NCBI GenBank assembly: GCA_016934135.1
Contig: JAFGTK010000215.1
Coordinates: forward strand, 1-11,568
Source: Deltaproteobacteria bacterium
Lineage (GTDB): Bacteria > Desulfobacterota > Desulfomonilia > UBA1062
Direction: 5' to 3'
DNA: 11,568 nucleotides
Shown here: positions 4,907-11,568 of the stretch, piece by piece
Position numbering within the stretch: the first letter of the stretch is position 1
How the letters are laid out: every line of letters begins with the position of its first letter
Notes under the pieces: model-generated
Seen by the model: only the letters and a program-made list of their open reading frames with translations
Databases searched by the model: none
What the model was told of the DNA's origin: nothing
Program-made: the position numbers and the translations under genes

Positions 4907-7843
4907 ATGAGATTCTACACAGACCTTCACGTCCATTCCCGATTCTCCCGCGCGACAAGCAAAGACCTCACACTGGGTACGCTGGCACAAGGTGCTGTGA
5001 GAAAAGGGATCCATATTCTGGGTACCGGGGATTTTACCCATCCTTCCTGGTCGCAGGAGCTGCGCAGAGATCTCATAGAAGCAGAGCCGGGGCTGTTTCG
5101 GCTGAAAGATGCATCATGCGATATCCGGTTTGTTCTCACCTCCGAGATCAGCACCATTTATAAGCATACAGGCAAGGTGCGAAAGGTGCATCACCTCGTG
5201 GTGGCACCGGACCTCGACACTGCGCGGACCATCTCCACCTCGTTGGCCCGGATAGGGAATATAGTCTCCGACGGGCGGCCCATACTCGGGATCACCTCGC
5301 GCAATCTTCTGGAGATCGTACTTTCGGCAAGCGAGGATGCCTTTATTGTACCTGCACACATCTGGACGCCGTGGTTTTCCGCCATGGGCTCGAAATCAGG
5401 CTACGACTCCATAAAAGAATGTTATGAAGACCTCGAAGAATATATCTTCGCGGTTGAAACAGGGCTGTCTTCAGACCCGCCCATGAACTGGAAGGTGAAA
5501 AGCCTGGATTCCTACCACCTGATATCCAATTCCGATGCCCATTCTGCTGAAAAGCTCGGCAGGGAAGCTACCCTCTTCGATGTGTCCATGGATTATTATT
5601 CGATCAGAGACGCCATGAAACACGGTGAAGGTCTGATAGGAACGGTCGAGTTCTTTCCGGAGGAAGGCAAGTACCACCTTGACGGACATAGGGACTGCGG
5701 TGTGGTGCTTTTCCCGGAAGAGACCCGCAGACTGAACGGTATCTGCCCGGTATGCAAACGAACCCTTACGGTCGGTGTTCTATCCAGGGTGGAAGAACTC
5801 TCAGACAGGCATGATGATTCCCGGCCTGAAAGCGCCAGGCCTTTTTATTCGCTCATACCGCTCAAAGAGATCATCGGCGAGATCATGCAGGTGGGCAGTG
5901 CATCGAAAAGGGTGGAATCTGTATATGAAAGGCTCATAGCACAGCTGGGAGGGGAATTGCCTATCCTGCTGGATGTGGATATCGAACAGATACGCGCATA
6001 TGCAGGCGAGACCCTTGCCCTTGCCATAAAGCGGATGCGTGCCGGGGATGTTCACGCTCAGGGCGGCTATGACGGCAGATTCGGCACAATAAAGGTCTTT
6101 AAGGATAATGAGGCTGACATGCTTTTTTCTGCAGACCTGTTCGGAAGACCAGTACGAAAGGTGATGAAGAAGCCCTTAAAAAAGAAAGAGAAGAAAGAGC
6201 CTGAACCTGAATCCTTTCAGATGAATAATGCACAGCGCAATGTAATCAATAAGCACAGCGGGCATCTCATGGTTAAGGCAGGCCCTGGTACAGGCAAGAC
6301 CAGGACTCTGGTGGAACGTATGAAGGCCATTAAGGAAACAGGGAAATCCTCCATGCTCGCAATTACCTTTACCACAAAGGCTGCTCAGGAAATAAAGGAA
6401 CGCCTCGACATGGATGATGCACCCGTATATACCTTCCATGGCCTGGCAGCGAAGATCATGAGGGATGCCGGAATCTCGTTCAATATTGCCGATGAGTCCA
6501 TGGTCACAGATATGGTCTCGGCCTGGGGGATCGAAAATGCAAAACCCTATGTCGAAGAAATGAATTACCGTTTAAGTACGAATGCCGTGCTTGAAGATGA
6601 TCAGGCCCATTTCCTCGAAAGCCTTAAGGGAGAAGGGTACTATACCTACGAGGACATGATCCGCGAGGCGACCCGGATTATAACCGAACAGAGCTCTGCA
6701 TTGAAACCCGACCATATCATGGTGGATGAGTTTCAGGATATCAATCCTGTTCAATATACCTTTCTCAAGGCCCTGAGCGAAAAAACCAGGAGTCTCATGG
6801 TAATCGGTGATCCCAACCAGGCGATATACGGGTTCAGAGGAAGCAGTGCACAGGCATTCGATGATTTTAATAAAGATTATTCAAGCGTTATGACGATAGA
6901 ACTGAAAGACACATACAGACTGCAGAAATATATAGCAGATGTGTCGAATATCTTTATCGGAAAGGATACGGTTATCAGTTCACGTGGAGGCATGCCGGTA
7001 CGCTGGGTCAAGACGTCCTGGACCCCTGAGTTCATAGCCCGTGAGATCGAATCTTTGGCAGGAGGGCTTACCAATGCAACTGTCCGTGCTGCCAAGGCAG
7101 ACTATTGCCTGAGCGATATGGCGGTAATTGTCCGTACCAGGAATCAGGCACGCCCGATCATGGATGCGCTCGAGAAGGCCTCTATCCCCTTTGATACGGC
7201 ATACGCAGCACCCCTTGCCGGGATCACAGGGATCTCCGAGCGTCTGAGCCTGCTTGAGCAGAAGAACTGGCAGCCCCTGGTCAGAGGGGTGGGAGAAAAG
7301 GCCCTTGAACGGTTATCCCTGTCAGGCTCCATACCGGCATCAGTCATGGAAAGGATCGTGGAAGCGGATTCCCTTTTAGATTCTCTGCACGGACCGGTCA
7401 TGCAGAGACTGGAAAGGATCGAGGAATCGCCGCTGTTCAAACTGTCAAAGTTGGACAAGACGCATGCGTTCTATGATTATGCCCGTATCTTTGACCAGGA
7501 TATAGAAGGGTTTATCCAGTTCTGTAGGCTCAGCCATGACCAGGGGGCTCTCTCTGGTGAAAAGGTGCATATCCTGACCGCCCATGCCGCCAAAGGTCTT
7601 GAGTTCAAGTGCGTATTTATTGCCGGGCTGGATCAGGGAGTATTTCCGATGGCCGATTCTCATGAACGCGAAGAACAGAACCTCTTCTATGTTGCCATGA
7701 CAAGGGCCATGGACCTGCTTTACCTTATCTGCGGCGAGGATACCGGATGTTCTTTTCTGGGCAGAATACCAAAGGAATACTGCACCCTGCTGGAAGATAA
7801 AAAAAGGCCTGCAGGAAGGCAGCTTTCACTTTTTGAGTGCTGA
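4907..7843 (+). CDS. EndoQ-like PHP nuclease fused to a UvrD/Rep-type helicase, with clamp-binding tail
   Basis: A 978-residue fusion. Residues 1 to about 415 match the endonuclease Q family, which nicks DNA beside deaminated bases. PHP metal ligands include D6-H8-H10, D42/H45, E70, H95 or H96, H151 and D210/H212. A zinc-finger-like stretch (C264, C280, C283; fourth ligand unclear) leads into TLTVGVLSRVEELSDR. A Lys-rich linker (418-437) joins a superfamily 1A helicase: Q motif near 438-448, Walker A AGPGTGKT (458-465), FTFTTKA-like Ia, TFHGL, DEFQD (607-611), GDPNQAIYGFRG (634-645), motif V TAHAAKGLEF (891-900) and YVAMTRA (928-934). The region between motifs IV and V is compact. The tail is QLSLF (972-976), the bacterial sliding-clamp peptide. 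The ATG at 4907 keeps the PHP opening intact. EndoQ activity and joint action with the helicase are inferred. Confidence 0.9.
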   Translation: MRFYTDLHVHSRFSRATSKDLTLGTLAQGAVRKGIHILGTGDFTHPSWSQELRRDLIEAEPGLFRLKDASCDIRFVLTSEISTIYKHTGKVRKVHHLVVAPDLDTARTISTSLARIGNIVSDGRPILGITSRNLLEIVLSASEDAFIVPAHIWTPWFSAMGSKSGYDSIKECYEDLEEYIFAVETGLSSDPPMNWKVKSLDSYHLISNSDAHSAEKLGREATLFDVSMDYYSIRDAMKHGEGLIGTVEFFPEEGKYHLDGHRDCGVVLFPEETRRLNGICPVCKRTLTVGVLSRVEELSDRHDDSRPESARPFYSLIPLKEIIGEIMQVGSASKRVESVYERLIAQLGGELPILLDVDIEQIRAYAGETLALAIKRMRAGDVHAQGGYDGRFGTIKVFKDNEADMLFSADLFGRPVRKVMKKPLKKKEKKEPEPESFQMNNAQRNVINKHSGHLMVKAGPGTGKTRTLVERMKAIKETGKSSMLAITFTTKAAQEIKERLDMDDAPVYTFHGLAAKIMRDAGISFNIADESMVTDMVSAWGIENAKPYVEEMNYRLSTNAVLEDDQAHFLESLKGEGYYTYEDMIREATRIITEQSSALKPDHIMVDEFQDINPVQYTFLKALSEKTRSLMVIGDPNQAIYGFRGSSAQAFDDFNKDYSSVMTIELKDTYRLQKYIADVSNIFIGKDTVISSRGGMPVRWVKTSWTPEFIAREIESLAGGLTNATVRAAKADYCLSDMAVIVRTRNQARPIMDALEKASIPFDTAYAAPLAGITGISERLSLLEQKNWQPLVRGVGEKALERLSLSGSIPASVMERIVEADSLLDSLHGPVMQRLERIEESPLFKLSKLDKTHAFYDYARIFDQDIEGFIQFCRLSHDQGALSGEKVHILTAHAAKGLEFKCVFIAGLDQGVFPMADSHEREEQNLFYVAMTRAMDLLYLICGEDTGCSFLGRIPKEYCTLLEDKKRPAGRQLSLFEC

Positions 7844-7894
7844 GCATGGATGCAGATATGAAGCTTATAATGTCAGTGAAGGGTTAGACTGTTC

Positions 7895-9148
7895 ATGATT
7901 TTTGGGGCACGCGAAATCACATATGCTGTTCTTCTTTTTATTATCATCCTGCTCTCTGCATTTTTCTCAGGGAGCGAGACAGCCTTCATGCGGGCAAACA
8001 GGTTCAGGATCAGGCATCTGTCCGAAAAGGGGAAGAAAGATGCCAGGCGTGTAGAGGTCATACTGGAAAAGCCGGATCATCTCATCAGTGCCATCCTTCT
8101 GGGCAATAACTTTGTCAATGTACTGGGTTCAGCCATAGCGACGGCGCTGTTCATATCCATCTTTGGCGATAAGGGTATCGTCTATGCCACTATAGCCATG
8201 ACCGTTATCCTGCTGATCTTCGCCGAGATCACCCCCAAGACCATAGCAGCTTACCGCCCGGATGCCGTAGCCATGCTGGTCTCCTATCCGCTCACCCTGA
8301 TCATCAGAGTATTTTATCCTGTTGCTCAACTCCTGGTGATGGCCGCCCGTGGGTTCCTGGCATTGCTCAGGTTCGATATGCACAAGGATGAAGGTCTTAC
8401 TGAAGAGGATGTAGGTTCGGTTATCTCGATGGGACATAAGGAAGGCTTTATCGCAGAGCCGAAGGCAAAGATGCTCATCGCTATCATGGATATGGATACG
8501 CTCCCGGTAAAAAAGATCATGCTTCCTCTCAACGAGATGGAGTTCATATCTATCGACAGCACGTTCGATGACATAGTGAAAATCATAACAACAAAGCATT
8601 ACAGCCGGTATCCGGTATACAAGGGCACCAAGGACAATATCCTCGGATACATGCACATCCGCGACCTTTGGAGATACGTGGATGCAAGAAAGACTTTCAG
8701 GATACATGCCTGTATCAGGGAAGCCGAGTTCATACCAGAGACAAAGACCATACTCAAACAGCTTATCGATTTTCAGCAGAAGCATGTGCATATGGCCTTT
8801 GTCGTGGATGAATACGGGACCGTGAAAGGAGGCATTGCACTGGAGGACATTATCGAGGAGATTACCGGAGATATTATGGATGAGCACGATGCCATTCTGG
8901 CTCCCGTGGTCCCTGTAAGCGAGAACAGTTTTATCGTTACCGGCAATATCTCCCTGATCGATCTCGGCCGTTACATCGAAAGGGAATACCCCGAGGATTT
9001 TGACACGCTCTCAGGCCTCATATACGGACAGCTTGACCGTATACCGGAAGAGGGGGACCATGTCCTGTGGAAGGATATGAAATTCAAGGTGGAGCGTATG
9101 CGGGGAAACCGTATCAGCAGAGTAAGGATCACCCTTTTAAAGGAATAG
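7895..9148 (+). CDS. CNNM/CorC-HlyC family membrane protein with CBS pair
   Basis: This 417-residue protein has the three-part build of CNNM-type (CorB/CorC, YfjD-like) proteins, linked to Mg2+ or divalent-cation transport and resistance. An N-terminal DUF21 membrane domain with about four helices (8-25, 63-90, 96-118, 127-155) carries the conserved FFSGSETAFM (23-32) and EITPKTIAA (111-119). A CBS pair follows (about 206-327), including FVVDEYGTVKGGIALEDI (302-319), then a CorC/HlyC C-terminal domain (about 335-415). The gene begins 51 bases after the nuclease-helicase and could be cotranscribed. GAAGGG lies about 11 bases before the ATG, slightly far. Older hemolysin labels for this family are not functionally reliable. 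No direct link to DNA repair is evident. Confidence 0.9.
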   Translation: MIFGAREITYAVLLFIIILLSAFFSGSETAFMRANRFRIRHLSEKGKKDARRVEVILEKPDHLISAILLGNNFVNVLGSAIATALFISIFGDKGIVYATIAMTVILLIFAEITPKTIAAYRPDAVAMLVSYPLTLIIRVFYPVAQLLVMAARGFLALLRFDMHKDEGLTEEDVGSVISMGHKEGFIAEPKAKMLIAIMDMDTLPVKKIMLPLNEMEFISIDSTFDDIVKIITTKHYSRYPVYKGTKDNILGYMHIRDLWRYVDARKTFRIHACIREAEFIPETKTILKQLIDFQQKHVHMAFVVDEYGTVKGGIALEDIIEEITGDIMDEHDAILAPVVPVSENSFIVTGNISLIDLGRYIEREYPEDFDTLSGLIYGQLDRIPEEGDHVLWKDMKFKVERMRGNRISRVRITLLKE

Positions 9149-9174
9149 AATCGGTTGGCCTTAAAAGAGATGTT

Positions 9175-9852
9175 TTACCTTTGAGATCTTTTTTTAAGGG
9201 TCAATGTCGCATCAGACGGCCTGACATAGATGGGTTGGGCATCCCCTGAATGATCCTTGACCATGCGGTCTTCAGCCATAACCCCTATTACCGACGCTCT
9301 CGGGTACCACAGATTGAGCGAGCCTTTGACAAACCTGTTGCCGAGTGTTTCTTTAAGCAGATCTTCAAACAGGGAAACCCCGTTTCCTATGAATAGGGTT
9401 TCTCCTTCAACGATTGCCGAAGCTTCTTCGGGCCGGATATTCATATAGGGTGTCTGCGGCTGACCATCAGCCGAATACAGACAACAGTAGATCTCGGATT
9501 TTCTGGCATCTATGACAGGCATTATGGACATCATTGAAGGCATGGCCCCATATGCCAGGGCGTCCAGGGTTGAAACACCTATGATTGGGCAGCCAAGGGC
9601 TATTGAAAGTCCCTTGGCGGTTGAAATTCCTATCCTGATACCGGTGAACGAACCCGGGCCGCATCCTACGGCGATAAGATCCAATTCCTTTTTTGTCGTG
9701 CCGTTCATGTCGAGAAGGGTATCGATTATGGGGAGAATCCTTCCTGCATGCCCTGCCTTAACCGTTGTGTTTATTTCGGATTCGGCAACACGGTCTCTGA
9801 CGAGTGCTGCCGAACATACGCTTGTGGATGTGTCCAGTGCAAGGGCAAGAAT
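9175..9852 (-). CDS. tsaB: tRNA threonylcarbamoyladenosine biosynthesis protein TsaB, ATT start
   Basis: TsaB is the ASKHA-fold partner of TsaD in making t6A at position 37 of ANN-decoding tRNAs. The family opening LALDTSTSVCSAALV (4-18), GHAGRILPIIDTLL (34-47) and the hallmark GCGPGSFTGIRIG (63-75) are all present. The first ordinary start, ATG at 9708, would delete 48 residues including the DTST phosphate loop. The frame is open back to a TGA upstream, with no ATG, GTG or TTG in between. The ATT at 9852-9850 stands 7 bases behind a strong AAAGGAG (9860-9866) and gives 225 residues, the usual TsaB length. The ribosome site lies in the last codons of rseP, whose TAG is two bases before the ATT. 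Confidence 0.88.
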   Translation of the reverse strand: MLALALDTSTSVCSAALVRDRVAESEINTTVKAGHAGRILPIIDTLLDMNGTTKKELDLIAVGCGPGSFTGIRIGISTAKGLSIALGCPIIGVSTLDALAYGAMPSMMSIMPVIDARKSEIYCCLYSADGQPQTPYMNIRPEEASAIVEGETLFIGNGVSLFEDLLKETLGNRFVKGSLNLWYPRASVIGVMAEDRMVKDHSGDAQPIYVRPSDATLTLKKRSQR

Positions 9853-9854
9853 GG

Positions 9855-10931
9855 CTAGTCTCCTTTGAAGACCCTGATAAGGTCATTGTAGAATGCAAAG
9901 AGCATCAGAAGTATGAGCAGAAACAGGCCTATCTGCTGTGCAATCTCTCTGGGCCTTCCCTCAATTGGTTTGCCAGTAATGCCTTCGATGAGAAAGAAGA
10001 GCAGGTGGCCGCCGTCGAGTACCGGTATGGGAAGGATATTGATCAGGGCCAGATTGATGCTGACAAAGGCGATCATGAAAAAGAACGGCAGCATGCCGGC
10101 CCTGAACGTCTCGCCGGAAACCTGTGCAATGAGAATGGGGCCGCCCAGGCTTTCCTTGATATCCAGGGTTCCGTCCACCATCTTTTTCAGGGCGATGCCG
10201 GTCAGTTCAATAACCTGCCAGGTCTTGCCGAATCCATAGCCGATACCTGAAAAGAATCCGAGACGCTTTATTACAGTCTCTTCCCCTCGGGTGATGCCGA
10301 TCATGGGACGTTCGATCTCTTCACCGAAGATGTTCCTGTCTGATGTCATAACCGGGCTTACATGGACCGTAAAGAGTTCACCCTCTCTGTTGATGGTCAT
10401 CTCGACCCTGGTTTCCGGGGTTGCGTTTTGAAGCAGAGCCGAGATGTCTTCCCACAGTTCCACAGGGTTTCCGTCTATGGACTCGATTCTGTCCCCGGCG
10501 AGTATGCCGGCCTTATATGCAGGGGAGTCATCGATAAGATCTCCGACAACCGGAGGAAATGACGGGATCCCCCACCATGCAATGACCGTATAGATAACAA
10601 TGGCGAGCAGAAGGTTGAAAACCGGCCCGGCTGCAACGATTACAGAGCGGGCCTTTAGGCTCTTGGCGGAAAATGATTTTTCATTGTCTATATGGGAGAG
10701 TTCATCCTCTTCGAGCGCATCTTCTCCGAGCATCTTCACATAGCCACCCAGGGGGATTGCCGAGATACGGTATTCTGTCTCTCCGATGCGCTTCTTGATG
10801 ATTGCAGGGCCGAATCCCAGAGAGAACTTCAGTACTCCTACCCCATTGATCTTTGCCATAAGGAAATGCCCGAGTTCGTGAAAGAATATCAGGATTCCTA
10901 AAACGATAACGAATGCGAAAATTGTAGTCAT
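9855..10931 (-). CDS. rseP: RIP metalloprotease RseP, site-2 protease family
   Basis: This 358-residue inner-membrane zinc protease cuts membrane-embedded substrates such as anti-sigma factors or signal-peptide remnants. Visible are the HELGH zinc motif in the first helix (H18, E19, H22), the following LGGYVKMLGE loop (61-70), AGPVFNLLLA in the next helix (101-110), a PDZ domain (about 125-195, with VVGDLIDDSPAYKAGILAGD) and the third motif NILPIPVLDGG (298-308). It has one PDZ domain and is shorter than E. coli RseP, which has two; this shorter form is common. Its ATG overlaps the dxr stop in ATGA, so the two genes are translationally coupled. The natural substrate is not evident from the window. 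Confidence 0.95.
   Translation of the reverse strand: MTTIFAFVIVLGILIFFHELGHFLMAKINGVGVLKFSLGFGPAIIKKRIGETEYRISAIPLGGYVKMLGEDALEEDELSHIDNEKSFSAKSLKARSVIVAAGPVFNLLLAIVIYTVIAWWGIPSFPPVVGDLIDDSPAYKAGILAGDRIESIDGNPVELWEDISALLQNATPETRVEMTINREGELFTVHVSPVMTSDRNIFGEEIERPMIGITRGEETVIKRLGFFSGIGYGFGKTWQVIELTGIALKKMVDGTLDIKESLGGPILIAQVSGETFRAGMLPFFFMIAFVSINLALINILPIPVLDGGHLLFFLIEGITGKPIEGRPREIAQQIGLFLLILLMLFAFYNDLIRVFKGD
9860..9866 (-). promoter_or_regulatory. Shine-Dalgarno that selects the ATT start of tsaB
   Basis: AAAGGAG on the minus strand, in the final codons of rseP, is an almost ideal ribosome binding site. With a 7-base spacer it points at an ATT codon, and no ATG, GTG or TTG is available nearby in the TsaB frame. 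It decides the start call and suggests that translation of tsaB is coupled to termination of rseP. Confidence 0.75.
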
Positions 10932-11568
10932 GTCAGTATATTCTCCGCTAATTGTCTTGATTCTCTGTCCAGTTCCATCAACTCTTCAGGGGTTGCCGCC
11001 CTTGAGTCTGAAAGCATGTCCATGGTCTGCACAATGAGGTCAATGATCCGGTCGAACCGGATGCGGCCCTCGAGAAAGGCTTTTACGGCAACTTCGTCTG
11101 CTGCATTCATGATGCACGGCAGGGTCGATGGTTTCTCCATGGCAGCTCTTGCAACGCTGAGTGCCGGGAATTTATCCTCATCAGGAGGGATAAAGTCGAG
11201 CTTGAGTATTGTATCGACATCCAGGCTCGAAAGTTCAAGCGGCATCCTCGAAGGCCAGGAAAGGGCATATGCAATGGCAACCCTCATGTCAGGTATGCCG
11301 AGCTGTGCCTTGATGCTCATGTCACGGAATTCCACCATTGAATGGACAATGCTCTGCGGGTGAACCAGAACGTGGATCATGTCGATCCCCACATCAAAGA
11401 GCCAGCAGGCCTCAATGATCTCAAGCCCTTTGTTCATCATGGTTGCGGAATCTATGGTTATGCGCCTTCCCATGGACCATGTCGGATGACTCAAGGCCTC
11501 TTCAGGCGTTATATCACCGAATGTCTCCCGCGGCCTGTCCCTGAAGGGCCCTCCCGATGCAGTCAATA
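10928..11568 (-). CDS. dxr: 1-deoxy-D-xylulose 5-phosphate reductoisomerase (partial, C-terminal part)
   Basis: Dxr (IspC) converts DXP to 2-C-methyl-D-erythritol 4-phosphate with NADPH, the first committed step of the MEP isoprenoid pathway. About 213 residues are present, beginning at the LTASGGPFRDR loop; the N-terminal NADPH-binding domain lies beyond the right edge, so the TTG at 11566 is an internal Leu codon, not a start. The substrate and metal segment SMGRRITIDSATMMNKGLE is intact, with N, K and E equivalent to the E. coli catalytic pocket residues. HPQSIVHSMVEFRD and the C-terminal helical domain (PCIMNAADEVAVKAFLEGRI) follow. It is the first visible gene of the dxr-rseP-tsaB operon, an arrangement common in Gram-negative bacteria. 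Confidence 0.96.
   Translation of the reverse strand, partial: LTASGGPFRDRPRETFGDITPEEALSHPTWSMGRRITIDSATMMNKGLEIIEACWLFDVGIDMIHVLVHPQSIVHSMVEFRDMSIKAQLGIPDMRVAIAYALSWPSRMPLELSSLDVDTILKLDFIPPDEDKFPALSVARAAMEKPSTLPCIMNAADEVAVKAFLEGRIRFDRIIDLIVQTMDMLSDSRAATPEELMELDRESRQLAENILT

Noticed and set aside
7846..7887. Thirteen-codon mini-frame between the helicase and the CNNM gene
   Set aside because: It begins with ATG but has no clear ribosome site of its own, is in another frame from the next gene, and shows no attenuator-like structure.
8129..8887. Open minus-strand frame of 252 codons opposite the CNNM gene
   Set aside because: Antisense to a gene with strong DUF21 and CBS signatures; no start signal or family match.
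9149..9201. Possible shared terminator between the convergent CNNM and tsaB genes
   Set aside because: Only imperfect A/T-rich pairing such as CCTTAAAAGA with TCTTTTTTTAAGG is present, with bulges and no proper stem followed by a T run.
9175..9708. Short TsaB starting at ATG 9708
   Set aside because: It would remove the conserved N-terminal phosphate loop that is plainly encoded upstream in the same frame behind a strong ribosome site.
1..11568. CRISPR array, tRNA, rRNA or riboswitch
   Set aside because: No regularly spaced direct repeats, cloverleaf-like sequence or recognisable riboswitch core was seen on either strand.

Overview
The window looks like a stretch of bacterial chromosome. 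The dxr-rseP-tsaB cluster, an EndoQ-like nuclease fused to a UvrD/Rep helicase, and the moderate GC content fit a Desulfobacterota-like (former Deltaproteobacteria) or related anaerobic Gram-negative lineage. This placement is inferred from gene content only; no rRNA or other firm marker is present.

Layout. (1) Bases 1-83 hold the 3' end of an unidentified + strand gene, followed by a strong intrinsic terminator (111-146). (2) Bases 147-1368 are a gene-poor pocket holding a minus-strand type II toxin-antitoxin pair: a Phd/YefM-like antitoxin and a VapC-like PIN toxin with overlapping ends and a palindromic AT-rich promoter/operator. Copies of an octamer, TTGGAGTA, lie in inverted orientation at the two edges of the pocket. 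(3) Bases 1369-4826 (minus) are a peptide-type ABC importer operon: lipoprotein binding protein, then two permeases. No ATPase gene follows. (4) Diverging from it, 4907-7843 (+) encodes a 978-residue fusion: an EndoQ-type PHP nuclease with a zinc-finger region, a lysine-rich linker, a complete superfamily 1A helicase, and a terminal QLSLF sliding-clamp motif. A CNNM/CorC-type membrane protein (7895-9148, +) follows 51 bases later. (5) Convergent to these, 9175-11568 (minus) is a tightly coupled dxr-rseP-tsaB operon joining isoprenoid precursor synthesis, site-2 intramembrane proteolysis and tRNA t6A modification. The dxr gene runs off the right edge.

The main points for a second look are the nuclease-helicase-clamp fusion, which could be a one-protein repair machine for deaminated DNA, and tsaB, whose only start that keeps the family N-terminus is a rare ATT codon behind a strong Shine-Dalgarno sequence. 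The ATPase-less transporter operon and the repeat-flanked toxin-antitoxin pocket come next. The other genes look like ordinary housekeeping or transport genes.
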